Of a stretch of DNA of 64,000 nucleotides, positions 25,171 to 34,276 are shown piece by piece (the stretch's first letter is position 1; each line of letters begins with the position of its first letter). Below the pieces are notes generated by a model, which was given only the letters and a program-made list of their open reading frames with translations, did no database searches and was not told the DNA's origin. Source of the stretch: Deltaproteobacteria bacterium (lineage in GTDB: Bacteria > Myxococcota_A > Polyangia > HGW-17 > SLPX01). The stretch spans positions 1 through 64,000 of the forward strand of contig JAGGXR010000092.1 in assembly GCA_021162935.1 (NCBI GenBank). The letters run 5' to 3'. The translations under genes were made by a program, and so were the position numbers.

Positions 25171-26862
25171 TTGAGCCACAACGAGGTTGTCTTGGACCTG
25201 CTGACACACATCCACGCGCCGGTTCTGCTCCTGATTGGGCTGGCGATTTTTTTCGGTACCATGGGGGCCAGAATTTTCCAATGGCTCAGGATTCCTCAGG
25301 TCGTGGGCTACATCGTCATCGGGTTGCTCGTGGGGCGCTCCGGACTCAAGTTACTGAATCAACAGACGATTGCCAGCCTCCAACCGTTCAATTTCTTTGC
25401 CCTCGGTGTGATCGGATTCATGATCGGAGGCGAACTCCATCGTGATGTTTTCAAGAAGTACGGCAAGCAGTTCATGGTCGTGCTGCTGTCCGAAGGGCTC
25501 GGCGCCTTCTTCGTGGTGGGGGTAACCACGGCCCTGATAGCCCTGGTTGCCACGGGGGATGCGAAGCTGGCGGTTGCCCTTGGCATGGTCCTTGGTGCGA
25601 TTTCGTCGGCCACGGCTCCGGCCGCGACCGTGGACGTGCTGTGGGAATACAAGAGTCGCGGGCCCTTGACCACCACGGTTTTCGCCATCGTGGCCCTCGA
25701 CGACGGGCTGGCCCTCATCCTGTATGCCGTGGCGGCGAGTTTTGCTGCTGGTTTGGTGGGGCAGGGGGGGCACAGCATTTGGCATTCCCTGGCAGTCAGT
25801 GGCTATGAAATCGTGGGAGCAGTGGCGCTCGGTGTGGTGGCTGGGGTCCTGCTGAATGCGACGCTGCGGTGGTCGAGGGAGCCGGACAAGGCGCTGACCT
25901 TCATCATTGGAACTCTGGCCGGCATCCTGGGCGTGGCGATCGTGGCGAAGGTGGACCTCATCCTTGCTGCCATGGCTTTGGGGGTGACCATTGGAAACTT
26001 GGCTCCCAGGCGGTCGCGAGCCAGTTTCGATATCATCGAGCGGTTCGCGCCTCCCATTTACGTGCTGTTCTTCGTGGTGGTGGGTGCGAGGCTCAATGTA
26101 TCGGGCATGCCTGCCTGGATGGCCGTCTTGGCGGTTGCCTACGTCATAGGTCGGAGTGCGGGGAAAATGGGTGGTGCCTATCTGGGGGCGAGGTGGTCCA
26201 AGACCACGGATGTTGTTCGAAAGTACCTTGGTCTCTGCCTGTTCAGCCAGGCGGGCGTCGCCATTGGGTTGGCGATTCTGGCGAGTATCCGTTTTCCTGC
26301 GCCCATGGGAGACGCGATCATCATCATCGTGACCACCACGACTTTTTTGGTGCAGATCATCGGGCCACCGTCGGTCAAGGTGGCCATCCAGAAGGCGGGT
26401 GAAGTGGGCCTGAACATCACCGAAGAGGATCTGATACGTCAATATCGGGCGTCGGACTTGATGGACCCCGAGGCGCCCACCTTCAAGGCGGGTACGCCTC
26501 TTGCGGAAATTTTGGCCACGATTGCCACCACCGATGCCACTGCCTATCCGGTGGTGGACGGAGAAGATAAGCTGCTGGGCATGATCACCCTCTCGGACCT
26601 CAAGACGCTCTTCAGCATGGAAGGCTTGGGTGGCTGGTTGGTGGCGTACGATCTTATGCGCTCAGTTCCGGATTTGGTGACCGCTGATACGGCGGCAGAG
26701 GAGGTCATGACGAGGATGAAGGAACAGCAACTCGATTATCTCGTGGTGGTGGAATCACTGGAGAGCCAACGTTGTGTCGGGATGGTCGAAGGCGCGGCTG
26801 TGTCGAGACGCCTCTCCCACGAGGTCATCCGTCGACGTCGGCTGGCCGAGGAAGCGGCGTGA
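25171..26862 (+). CDS. CPA2-family sodium (potassium)/proton antiporter with CBS domains
   Basis: About 563 residues. The N-terminal 390 residues form a multi-helix Na+/H+ exchanger domain (about 11-13 membrane segments, beginning APVLLLIGLAIFFG) with the conserved ALDDGLALILYAVAA segment carrying the Asp pair. The C-terminal part (about 425-560) holds a CBS pair (AYPVVDGEDKLLGMITLSDLK, LDYLVVVESL), which may bind adenine nucleotides. The start is uncertain: the TTG at 25171 sits just ahead of the conserved part, while a GTG at 25129 and an ATG at 24955 are in frame but overlap poor context or the divergent kinase gene. The downstream membrane protein gene overlaps its stop by one base. Confidence 0.85.
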   Translation: MSHNEVVLDLLTHIHAPVLLLIGLAIFFGTMGARIFQWLRIPQVVGYIVIGLLVGRSGLKLLNQQTIASLQPFNFFALGVIGFMIGGELHRDVFKKYGKQFMVVLLSEGLGAFFVVGVTTALIALVATGDAKLAVALGMVLGAISSATAPAATVDVLWEYKSRGPLTTTVFAIVALDDGLALILYAVAASFAAGLVGQGGHSIWHSLAVSGYEIVGAVALGVVAGVLLNATLRWSREPDKALTFIIGTLAGILGVAIVAKVDLILAAMALGVTIGNLAPRRSRASFDIIERFAPPIYVLFFVVVGARLNVSGMPAWMAVLAVAYVIGRSAGKMGGAYLGARWSKTTDVVRKYLGLCLFSQAGVAIGLAILASIRFPAPMGDAIIIIVTTTTFLVQIIGPPSVKVAIQKAGEVGLNITEEDLIRQYRASDLMDPEAPTFKAGTPLAEILATIATTDATAYPVVDGEDKLLGMITLSDLKTLFSMEGLGGWLVAYDLMRSVPDLVTADTAAEEVMTRMKEQQLDYLVVVESLESQRCVGMVEGAAVSRRLSHEVIRRRRLAEEAA

Positions 26863-28178
26863 TGCACGATGCACCTGCCGGTCCTCGTACAGTTGGAGGA
26901 ATCTCGGCGCGGATTATTCCCCTGCCGGTCCACCCTGCCTGGAAGGTGGAATCGGTTCGTCGTCGTCGTCCGCTGGTGTGGCTTGTTTCGACTTTGATCG
27001 CTGTTCTCGTGGGCGGCCTCGTTGGCCTGCTGTTCGGCATCATCGGCGATCGGGACGCCCTGTCCGTCTTGGCTGCACCAGGTCTGCTGGGGCCTTTTTC
27101 GTTTCTGGCAATCGTGATTGTGGCGGCCCTGTTTTTGAAGTGGCGGGCCAAGAGACTCAAGGGTTCCGTCCAGGAGGATCGGATCGACTTGGTTCCCACG
27201 TCGTCGGCTCGATTTCTGCTTCGGTCCGATTCAGTGCATCTCGAAGCGGCCGATGTGTCTGATGTGGTGGTCATGGATCGTCCCTCTGGACGCGAGTTGG
27301 TCCTCGTCTCCCATGAGACGTTTATCCGATTGCCCCTGGGTCGGGTTTTCGGATTTCGCCTCGAGTCGTTTCTTCGCTCCGTTCCCGGGCCTGGATCGGA
27401 GCGAGCACTCGAAGTCCTGGCTTCTCTGTCCGATGCGGAGCGAGCGGCGGCCACCGTCGGGGACGGTAGTGCCGAGTCCATGCGGCGAGCGGTCGGAATC
27501 TGTTCCACCATGGGCTGCTGGAGTCTGGCGGATAAGGGGCTTTCGGCGCTGTTGGATATGCTGCCGATTCGTGACGTGATTGAGGATCTGTGGCGGGTGG
27601 AACGGATGCATCTTGCGTACATGGGGCTCTATCGATTCCTCGATCGATTGATGGCGCACGAAGCGGTCTTTGCGCATGACGAAGATCTGCGCGGCCGCAT
27701 TTTCGCCGACTGGATTCGGATCAACCTGGCATTCGGATTTCATCGGGTTGCCGATGCGTTTCTGCGGCGCCTGTTGGACGACGACCTTGCGGTGGGCGAA
27801 CTTCCGCTGGATCGGTGGAAGTTTGCCAGACAGTCCGGCCCAACGGTGCGGGCTCGCACCTTTGGTTTCCTGTCCCAAGGACGCTGTCGTATCGAAGAAG
27901 GGGCCGTCGCGTTTGTGGACGGCAGAAAGTTGGACCTGGGCATTTTGGCAGCGGTGATGCCCCATCTGGGATTCGTCGGCGTTCGATCGGTGAGCCTCTA
28001 CGATGTGTGGGGGCAACGACACGATGTCCAGTCCGGTCAGGTCACGGGTGCTCTCGAAGATTGGGTCGTGGCCTTGCGGCTGGCGGCCCCGCACCTGTTG
28101 GAACTGCATGACCAGTGGGCTTGGTCCGTGGGCAGTCGGCGCCTCGTGCGTCGTTTCGGTCGTTTGCTCGCTGCCTGA
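26862..28178 (+). CDS. Membrane protein of unknown function
   Basis: A 438-residue protein whose ATG overlaps the antiporter TGA (TGATG), implying translational coupling. Two hydrophobic helices near the N terminus (about residues 37-62 and 72-95) are followed by a long soluble domain of 340 residues that I do not recognise. It starts with a beta-rich, PH-like stretch (RIDLVPTSSARFLL, ELVLVSHETFIRLPLGRV) and continues as a helical region. Coupling to a CPA2 antiporter suggests an accessory or regulatory role, which is inference. Confidence 0.75.
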   Translation: MHDAPAGPRTVGGISARIIPLPVHPAWKVESVRRRRPLVWLVSTLIAVLVGGLVGLLFGIIGDRDALSVLAAPGLLGPFSFLAIVIVAALFLKWRAKRLKGSVQEDRIDLVPTSSARFLLRSDSVHLEAADVSDVVVMDRPSGRELVLVSHETFIRLPLGRVFGFRLESFLRSVPGPGSERALEVLASLSDAERAAATVGDGSAESMRRAVGICSTMGCWSLADKGLSALLDMLPIRDVIEDLWRVERMHLAYMGLYRFLDRLMAHEAVFAHDEDLRGRIFADWIRINLAFGFHRVADAFLRRLLDDDLAVGELPLDRWKFARQSGPTVRARTFGFLSQGRCRIEEGAVAFVDGRKLDLGILAAVMPHLGFVGVRSVSLYDVWGQRHDVQSGQVTGALEDWVVALRLAAPHLLELHDQWAWSVGSRRLVRRFGRLLAA

Positions 28179-28349
28179 TGGGAAGGCGTGAAGGGCATTT
28201 TTCCGTGGGCGTTCGGTGGTGTCTCTTGGGTGCGTGATCGTATTTGTTGCCGGAAGGTTCCTGCCTGGCTATTTCGCAAGAGTGGAAAAATCTTGTGGGC
28301 GCGTTGCGATTCGGATTATCAATGATAGGCGTGGTCGTCGATCTGCGGT

Positions 28350-28394
28350 GATGGATCGGCGTTCCAGATGGCAGATTGATTCTGACCAGCCTCC
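28350..28394 (+). repeat. Interspersed structured repeat, right-end fragment (copy C)
   Basis: These 45 bases match the last part of copies A and B (GATGGATCGGCGTTC followed by AGATGGCAGATT and CTGACCAGCCTCC). The rest of the element is absent. It lies 15 bases before the ATG of the next plus-strand gene. The similarity to copy B continues loosely for about eight bases beyond CAGCCTCC. Confidence 0.75.
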
Positions 28395-28409
28395 TCATGC
28401 TGGCCGAGG

Positions 28410-29072
28410 ATGGATGAGGAGCAGGAGTTGGTACAGGTGACGACAGCCGTGAACCATCAGGAGTCCAGGGAGGAATCTGTGCCGGTGCCCCTCTCGAAGA
28501 GGATCGAAGGACGTGTGTCTCCGGTCAGGCAGGGCCTGTTGGTGACGTTGAGTGGTTGGGCTGCCTTGTGCTCATTTGTTGTTTGGCTCCTTTGGTTGAT
28601 GGGTATCAGGAGAACGGGTCGGCTCATGGCCACCGGAGATTTGGTGACCTACGAAGAGGAGTTCGTCCTGTTCGGTCTGACCGTGCGTCGGGTCAGCGAA
28701 CGGTTTTCTCCGCGCTCCATTGGCGCCTTCAGCCTCGTGCAGGAGCGTCCCATGTTTCCTGTTTTGTTCGGTGCTGCTGGTGTCCTTGTGGGCGGCACAT
28801 GGGGTTTGCTCTCCATGGTCGAAGGCGTGGCAGGGCACAGCACGAATCTGTTTTTCTTGGGGCTCCTCGTTCTGGTCGGAGCTTTGCTCTGCGATTTTGT
28901 CCTGTTTTGGGTCGCCGGCCGCTTCGGCCAATTGAGGAGCACCGTGGTGGTGCATATCCAGAATCGGATGATTTCCCTTGGCCGCGTCCGTCATTCAGAA
29001 GCTCTCGAACTGGCCCGTTCTTTCGGTTTGGCCTTGGGCGCGTCGGAGTATGCTTCTCCGTCCGTGGGATAG
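28410..29072 (+). CDS. Membrane protein of unknown function
   Basis: A 220-residue protein with a polar N terminus and three hydrophobic stretches (about 45-66, 113-133 and 145-168) around a segment that looks like a bacterial PH-type strand set (RMATGDLVTYEEEFVLFGLTV). I do not recognise the family. The ATG at 28410 has GCCGAGG upstream; a GTG at 28437 with AGGAG nine bases before it is an equally good alternative. The partial repeat copy C ends 15 bases upstream and may form part of the leader. It converges on def. Confidence 0.65.
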   Translation: MDEEQELVQVTTAVNHQESREESVPVPLSKRIEGRVSPVRQGLLVTLSGWAALCSFVVWLLWLMGIRRTGRLMATGDLVTYEEEFVLFGLTVRRVSERFSPRSIGAFSLVQERPMFPVLFGAAGVLVGGTWGLLSMVEGVAGHSTNLFFLGLLVLVGALLCDFVLFWVAGRFGQLRSTVVVHIQNRMISLGRVRHSEALELARSFGLALGASEYASPSVG

Positions 29073-29178
29073 TCTTCGATTTTGTGCCTGGTCACATCTG
29101 CAGGTGTTCAAGGCTTGGGGATTGTAGGTGCGGGGTTGTTTCGATCGATCGGGAATCCCAGTGGGACCAGCCGGTCGT

Positions 29179-29694
29179 TCAGTGTGTTTTGGCTTCCGCC
29201 TTGCGCATTCTTCGGTCGATGAGCTTTCGTTTGAGCTTGCCCACGTGGTCGATGATGAGGCGGCCGTTGAGGTGATCCGTTTCGTGTTGGATGGCTCTGG
29301 ACACGATGCCTTCGCCCGTAAACTCCACGGATTCGTTGTCGAGGTTTGTGGCGCGGACCGTACAGCGAGTCGCTCTGGTAATGGGAACGAAGATGCCCGG
29401 AAAACTGAGGCAGCCCTCATCGCCTTCTTCACTTCCCTCGTATGAGATAATTTCTGGATTGACGAGGACGATGGCGTCGGCCTTGGAGTCGTTGTCGATC
29501 AACATGCCGTCGAGCAGAAAGAGGCGAATCGGTTTTCCGATCTGGATGCTGGCCAGTCCGGCTCCTTGGGTCGCGTACATGGTCTCTTTCATGTCGTCCA
29601 CGAGCCGACGGATGTTGTCGGTGATCGCTTCGACTGGTTGTGACACCTGCCGGAGTCTTGGATCCGGATAGATGACTATGGGCAGCACAGCCAT
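29179..29694 (-). CDS. def: Peptide deformylase
   Basis: Removes the formyl group from N-terminal formyl-methionine of new proteins. The 171-residue enzyme has the three family motifs: GAGLASIQIG (45-54), EGCLSFPG with metal ligand Cys95, and QHETDHLNG with the HExxH pair (137-145). AAGGAGG eight bases before the ATG fixes the start. The methionyl-tRNA formyltransferase gene usually found beside def is not here. It lies downstream of hutI on the same strand after a 286-base gap, so it likely has its own promoter. Confidence 0.96.
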   Translation of the reverse strand: MAVLPIVIYPDPRLRQVSQPVEAITDNIRRLVDDMKETMYATQGAGLASIQIGKPIRLFLLDGMLIDNDSKADAIVLVNPEIISYEGSEEGDEGCLSFPGIFVPITRATRCTVRATNLDNESVEFTGEGIVSRAIQHETDHLNGRLIIDHVGKLKRKLIDRRMRKAEAKTH

Positions 29695-29980
29695 TTTATG
29701 CCTCCTTGCTGTTTGGGATCGCAGGTTCACCGCACGGAAGTTGTGGCAATAACCGACGATTCCTTTCCTCATGGGGGATAGCACTTCATGGGCAGGGGAG
29801 CAATCGTATTTGGGCAAATAGGGCCCTGCGGCCCCCTCCCCGAGCACGGCGGGGCACAATGCCCGCCGGAGAGTCGTACTTCCCCTGTTTCCGACCGAAG
29901 AAGACGTGCCCACCTGACGAAGGAGCCTGATAACAGACAGAATAACACAAAACGGCGAGGCTGCGTCCGACTTTTTTTTT
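29695..29980. other. 286-base gap between hutI and def
   Basis: No gene is supported. It contains an A-tract on the minus strand just after hutI and two GC-rich inverted repeats, one being GGCGGGGCACAATGCCCGCC near 29849-29868. The hairpins may end hutI transcription or lie in the def leader; no U-tract follows them. Confidence 0.4.
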
Positions 29981-31630
29981 TCAAGGAAACGACGTCTTGT
30001 TTTGCGAGGACGACGGAGGAAATGAACGAGGTCGTCGTGGGAGAACGAGCCCTGATTTGATGAGGCGATCCAGGCTGTCGTGTGCAAGATAAGAGGGAAT
30101 GGCAGCAGGCCCAGGTGCGTCGAACATGGCCAAGTCTGCTCGGGCTCCGACCGCGAGGCGACCGATGTCGTTGCGACCGATTGCCTGTGCCGAGAACCGG
30201 GTGACTGCGAGCCAGGCCTCGGGAACCGACATGCCCATCTGTGTGCAGGCAACGGACATCATAAGGGGGAGGCTCTCCGTCATGGACGTGCCTGGATTCA
30301 GGTCGGTTCCAAGGGCCACGGTTACGCCGGCATCGCACAGACGACGGGCATTAGGAAAGCGACCACCCACGGTCAGGGCTGCTCCGGGCAGAAGGACGGC
30401 AACGGTTTGTGACTGGGCCAGGGCTTCGATTCCTGTATCCGTGATCGCTTCGAGGTGATCGGCGCTCAAGGCACCCATGCGTGCGGCCAGGGCCGCAGCC
30501 CCCGAGTCTGTGAATTGCTCCGCATGGACGTGGATTCCAAGTCCAGCATCGAGGGCCACTGCGAAGATCGTTTTGGCCTCGTCGAGGCTGAAGGCGCCTT
30601 GTTCACAAAAGACGTCCACCGCGTCACAGAGACCCCGTGATGCCGCTTGAGGCAGGATGTGGTCCACGATCAGGCGAAGATAGTCCCCGCGGGCGTTTTC
30701 GTACTCAGGAGGAACGACGTGCGCCGCAAGCAGGGTCGTCGAGATGTCCATCGCGTGGATGCGTCCGAGCCTGTTGAGCAGCTCCAGGAGCCGCAGTTCC
30801 CCGTCCTGGTCGAGACTGTAGCCGCTCTTTGCCTCGATGGTGGTGGTGCCCCATGCGGCCAGTCGGTCGAGCCGCTGCCAGGTCAGGGCCATGAGTTCTT
30901 CGTCATCACAGGCCCGCGTGGCCCGCATGGTGGAGCGGATGCCACCGCCTGCCTTACTGATGGCCAGGTAGTCTGCACCTTCGGCCCGCATGGCGAATTC
31001 ATTGGATCGGTCGCCTGCAAAGATGGGATGTGTGTGCGGGTCCACGAGGCCGGGGGTGAGCCCACGTCCTTCCAAATGCACGACGGTGGGAGCATGGACC
31101 GAGGGTTGCGCGTCCGTTTGCTTCGGGTGGTTCGTGCGCAGATAGCGATCCTCGATGACGGCTGTGTCATCGATGTCCACGATGCGGCCTGCTCTGACGG
31201 CGAGACCGATATGTTCGCGTTCATCCATGAGGCGCCGTGCTCGTTCGAAGGCACGACTCGTCGGATCGGCCCCCTGGGGCGTCGAGTCGTCCGGGCCGTT
31301 GCACGTGATGGCCCAGCCTGCATCCACGAGGACGAGATCGGGCCGAATCGGAGCATCAGGTGAAACGAGTCCCGCGACGTCGGCCAGGCGAGGAGCGGAC
31401 AACCGGTCGGACCAATGGTCAGTGCAGGTGATGGTCACGGACCGACCCTGCTGGGTGATCTCCGCCGACAGGGCCGCCCAAGGCGGCGGGAACGTCGGGC
31501 CGCTCTGGGATTGGAGGACATCAGTTCGCAGGTGCTTCATTGGGACGGTGGCTCTGGACCCGTCCGTGAACCGGAGCGCCAGGGCCGTGCCCTGGTCTCG
31601 TAGTTCAATTTCTGAGATGGCGTTCGTCAT
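29981..31630 (-). CDS. hutI: Imidazolonepropionase with extra N-terminal domain
   Basis: Hydrolyses 4-imidazolone-5-propanoate to N-formimino-L-glutamate, the third step of histidine degradation. Residues about 97-549 form the amidohydrolase: the metal pair PHTHPIFAG (His199 and His201), EAKSGYSL, HVHAEQF, SADHLE and GTDLNPGTS are all intact. The first 95 residues are extra. They look like a gamma-butyrobetaine hydroxylase-like N-terminal (DUF971) domain, with two DG/Dx...LR half-repeats such as LRFTDGSRATVPMKHLR. The ATG at 31630 starts exactly before this domain, so it is not an artefact of a long frame. hutU lies 71 bases upstream. The full protein is about 140 residues longer than usual HutI. 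Confidence 0.93.
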   Translation of the reverse strand: MTNAISEIELRDQGTALALRFTDGSRATVPMKHLRTDVLQSQSGPTFPPPWAALSAEITQQGRSVTITCTDHWSDRLSAPRLADVAGLVSPDAPIRPDLVLVDAGWAITCNGPDDSTPQGADPTSRAFERARRLMDEREHIGLAVRAGRIVDIDDTAVIEDRYLRTNHPKQTDAQPSVHAPTVVHLEGRGLTPGLVDPHTHPIFAGDRSNEFAMRAEGADYLAISKAGGGIRSTMRATRACDDEELMALTWQRLDRLAAWGTTTIEAKSGYSLDQDGELRLLELLNRLGRIHAMDISTTLLAAHVVPPEYENARGDYLRLIVDHILPQAASRGLCDAVDVFCEQGAFSLDEAKTIFAVALDAGLGIHVHAEQFTDSGAAALAARMGALSADHLEAITDTGIEALAQSQTVAVLLPGAALTVGGRFPNARRLCDAGVTVALGTDLNPGTSMTESLPLMMSVACTQMGMSVPEAWLAVTRFSAQAIGRNDIGRLAVGARADLAMFDAPGPAAIPSYLAHDSLDRLIKSGLVLPRRPRSFPPSSSQNKTSFP

Positions 31631-31701
31631 GGGTCGGATTTCCGGAAAGTGGGGTGGGCAGGCAGACCGTCCTGCCCGCGTTGGACATGGGTGTCGAATA
31701 T

Positions 31702-33387
31702 CTATCTGTCGGGCCAGAGCCCCTGATGGGGGATGGCCACCCCTTTGGCTTTGGCGCATTCGAGCGCCTCCTCGTAGCCTGCGTCCACGTGGCGCATGAC
31801 GCCTGTTCCCGGGTCGTTCGTCAGGACGCGCTCGAGACGCTTGTCCGCCTCCTCGGTTCCATCGGCAACGATGACCATGCCCGCATGGAGCGAGTATCCG
31901 ATGCCCACGCCGCCGCCGTGATGCACGGACACCCAGGTGGCGCCCGAGACCGCGTTGAGCAGGGCGTTGAGGATGGGCCAGTCTGCAATGGCGTCCGATC
32001 CGTCCTTCATGCTTTCTGTCTCACGATTCGGGCTCGCCACGGATCCGGCATCCAGGTGGTCTCGGCCTATGACGATGGGTGCCTTCAATTCGCCACTGCG
32101 CACCATTTCGTTGAATCGGCGGCCCACCCGGTTACGGTCTCCGTATCCGAGCCAGCAGATACGGGAGGGTAGGCCTTGGAATTCGACACGTTCCTCAGCG
32201 AGCTTGATCCAGCGGGCCAGCGCTTTGTCGTGGGGCATAAGTTCGAGCAGGGCTCGGTCCGTCGCCAGAATGTCTTCGCTGTCCCCCGATAGGGCGGCCC
32301 AGCGGAAGGGCCCTTTGCCTTCGCAGAACAGAGGACGGATGTAGGCGGGGACGAACCCGGGGAAGTCGAAGGCATTTTCGACGCCAACAATCTTGGCCTG
32401 GCCTCGGATGTTGTTGCCATAGTCGAAGACGTGGCTGCCGGTCTTTTGGAAGGCGAGCATGGCCCGGACGTGATCGGCGATGGAAGCGCGGGCGCGTCGG
32501 ACGTACTCATCGGGATCTTCTTTTCGAAGGGTTGCTGCCTCTTCCAGGTCGAGACCGGACGGTACGTATCCGTTGAGCGGGTCGTGGGCGGACGTCTGGT
32601 CGGTCACCAAATCTGGAGAGATGCCTCGGCGGACGAGTTCAGGGTAGACGTCTGCTGCATTGGCGCAGAGCCCGATGCTGAGGGGCGTACCCTCGTCGAT
32701 GGCCTTGCGCACGCGGGCCAGGGCGCTGTCCAGGTCAGGCGCCTCTTCGTCGAGGTAACGGGTCTCTAGGCGGCGTTGGATACGATGTTGGTCCACTTCG
32801 ATCCCCAAAAAGACGCCGTTGTTCATGGTGACCGACAGAGGCTGCGCGCCTCCCATGCCGCCCAGTCCGGCCGAGAGTACGAACTTTCCAGACAGGTCCT
32901 TGTCGGGGCCGAAGTGTTTCCTGGCGGCTGCAGCAAGTGTTTCGTAGGTTCCCTGGAGGATGCCCTGGGTGCCGATGTAGATCCACGATCCAGCGGTCAT
33001 TTGTCCGTACATGGTCAGTCCCATGCCTTCGAGTTTCCAGAATTCGTCCCAGGTGGCCCAGGCCGGCACGAGCAATGAGTTCGCGATAAGGACGCGCGGT
33101 GCATCTGGGTGGGTCTTGAAGATGCCCACGGCCTTGCCCGACTGAACCAGGAGCGTTTCGTCGTTTCCGAGTCGCTTGAGGCTCTCGACGATGACGTCGA
33201 AGGCCTCCCAGTTTCTGGCGGCCTTGCCCGTGCCTCCATAGATGATGAGTTCGTCTGGTTTTTCGGCCACGGCTGGATCCAGGTTGTTCATGAGCATACG
33301 CATGGCGGCTTCCTGGAGCCAGCTCTTGCATGTGATATCGGTTCCTCGCGGGGCCTTGACCAATCTGGGTTTTCCTTGTGGTGCCAT
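31702..33387 (-). CDS. hutU: Urocanate hydratase
   Basis: Converts urocanate to 4-imidazolone-5-propanoate using tightly bound NAD+, the second step of histidine degradation. The 561-residue protein is full length and shows the family stretches [29 protein letters not shown] (dinucleotide binding), YGNNIRGQA and [17 protein letters not shown] precedes the ATG. A hairpin directly upstream of that site may affect translation. hutI is downstream, pyrF upstream on the same strand. Confidence 0.96.
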   Translation of the reverse strand: MAPQGKPRLVKAPRGTDITCKSWLQEAAMRMLMNNLDPAVAEKPDELIIYGGTGKAARNWEAFDVIVESLKRLGNDETLLVQSGKAVGIFKTHPDAPRVLIANSLLVPAWATWDEFWKLEGMGLTMYGQMTAGSWIYIGTQGILQGTYETLAAAARKHFGPDKDLSGKFVLSAGLGGMGGAQPLSVTMNNGVFLGIEVDQHRIQRRLETRYLDEEAPDLDSALARVRKAIDEGTPLSIGLCANAADVYPELVRRGISPDLVTDQTSAHDPLNGYVPSGLDLEEAATLRKEDPDEYVRRARASIADHVRAMLAFQKTGSHVFDYGNNIRGQAKIVGVENAFDFPGFVPAYIRPLFCEGKGPFRWAALSGDSEDILATDRALLELMPHDKALARWIKLAEERVEFQGLPSRICWLGYGDRNRVGRRFNEMVRSGELKAPIVIGRDHLDAGSVASPNRETESMKDGSDAIADWPILNALLNAVSGATWVSVHHGGGVGIGYSLHAGMVIVADGTEEADKRLERVLTNDPGTGVMRHVDAGYEEALECAKAKGVAIPHQGLWPDR

Positions 33388-33403
33388 GATGTCTCCTCAC
33401 TGT

Positions 33404-33443
33404 CGGGACGGATTGTCCCGGATTCGAGGGCCCGAAGGGCCTT
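33404..33443 (-). promoter_or_regulatory. Two hairpins between pyrF and hutU
   Basis: In the 66-base gap between pyrF and hutU, a GGCCC-TTC-GGGCC hairpin (core within 33427-33443) lies about ten bases after the pyrF stop. A second perfect inverted repeat, CGGGAC-N5-GTCCCG (33404-33420), ends just before the hutU ribosome-binding site. The first may stop or process the transcript; the second may act as an operator or RNA switch. There is no U-tract. Confidence 0.4.
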
Positions 33444-33453
33444 GTTCGTGTTG

Positions 33454-34215
33454 CTATCGTATTTCGTTGAAGACGCTGCTGATTTCCTCTGTGATGCGGT
33501 CTGCCGCTCCTGCCGGATCGTCGGAGTCGCGAATAGGTCGGCCCACCACCAAGACGTTTGCGCCCCATGCGGTCGCCTGTGCAGGCGTGGCCACGCGAGC
33601 CTGGTCGTCTCGCTTCGCTTCTCCCCAGGCCGGCCGAATGCCCGGAACCACGAGGGTTGTGTCCGGGTGTTGCGTCCTGAGCATCTGCACCTCTTTGGGG
33701 GAACAGACCAGACCGTGGCAACCCGCTCGTATTGCCGATTCCGCTCGGAGGCGGACCAATTCTTCGATGGGACGTTCGATCCCGACTCGACTCAATTCCT
33801 TCTGGTCCAGGCTCGTCAAAACGGTGACCCCGAGGACCTTGAGTTCGGGATGATGGGATGCCCCTTCCACGCAGGCCTGCACGATGGTCGGCCCATCGCC
33901 CGTGTGGACCGTCAGGTACGAGACATGGAGATCGCCGACCCGCTGGGCTGCCCGGCGGACCGTGGCCGGAATGTCGTGGAGCTTCAGGTCCAGGAAGATT
34001 TCGTAGTCCATGTCGACCAGTTTTTTGATCAGGGTCGGGCCCGCTGCGGCAAAGAGTTCGAGTCCGACTTTGAACAGACCGACGTGTCCGGCGAGTCGGC
34101 GGGCCAGTTCCAGGGCCTGCTCTTGGCCGGGAACGTCCAGAGCTACGGCCAACTTTGTGCGGCCCCGATTCCCTCGTTGGAGGGACTGCCTGGTGGATTC
34201 CGTCTGATTCGTCAT
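33454..34215 (-). CDS. pyrF: Orotidine 5-phosphate decarboxylase
   Basis: Decarboxylates OMP to UMP in pyrimidine synthesis. The 253-residue TIM-barrel protein shows the signature FLDLKLHDIPATV with the catalytic Lys/Asp cluster, and the phosphate-binding ends VVPGIRPAWG and LVVGRPI. The open frame runs further upstream, but the ATG at 34215 with GCGAGG fits the family. It lies between a peptidase gene and hutU on the same strand, an unusual neighbourhood for pyrF. No other pyr gene is here except pyrG at 18 kb. Confidence 0.95.
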   Translation of the reverse strand: MTNQTESTRQSLQRGNRGRTKLAVALDVPGQEQALELARRLAGHVGLFKVGLELFAAAGPTLIKKLVDMDYEIFLDLKLHDIPATVRRAAQRVGDLHVSYLTVHTGDGPTIVQACVEGASHHPELKVLGVTVLTSLDQKELSRVGIERPIEELVRLRAESAIRAGCHGLVCSPKEVQMLRTQHPDTTLVVPGIRPAWGEAKRDDQARVATPAQATAWGANVLVVGRPIRDSDDPAGAADRITEEISSVFNEIR

Positions 34216-34276
34216 GGCGTCCTCGCCGGGTCTTGCCCCGAAACAATTCATCTGGGCGCGATCCTGGATTCGTTGT

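Noticed and set aside
25351-26442. Long minus-strand open frame of 363 codons inside the antiporter gene
   Set aside because: It is the reverse-strand shadow of a GC-rich coding gene; its translation is low-complexity, His/Arg-rich, and matches no family, while the plus-strand frame is a clear antiporter.
32735-34246. 503-codon minus-strand frame overlapping hutU and pyrF
   Set aside because: Different frame from both real genes, Arg/Gly/Pro-rich translation without motifs; both hutU and pyrF are unambiguous.
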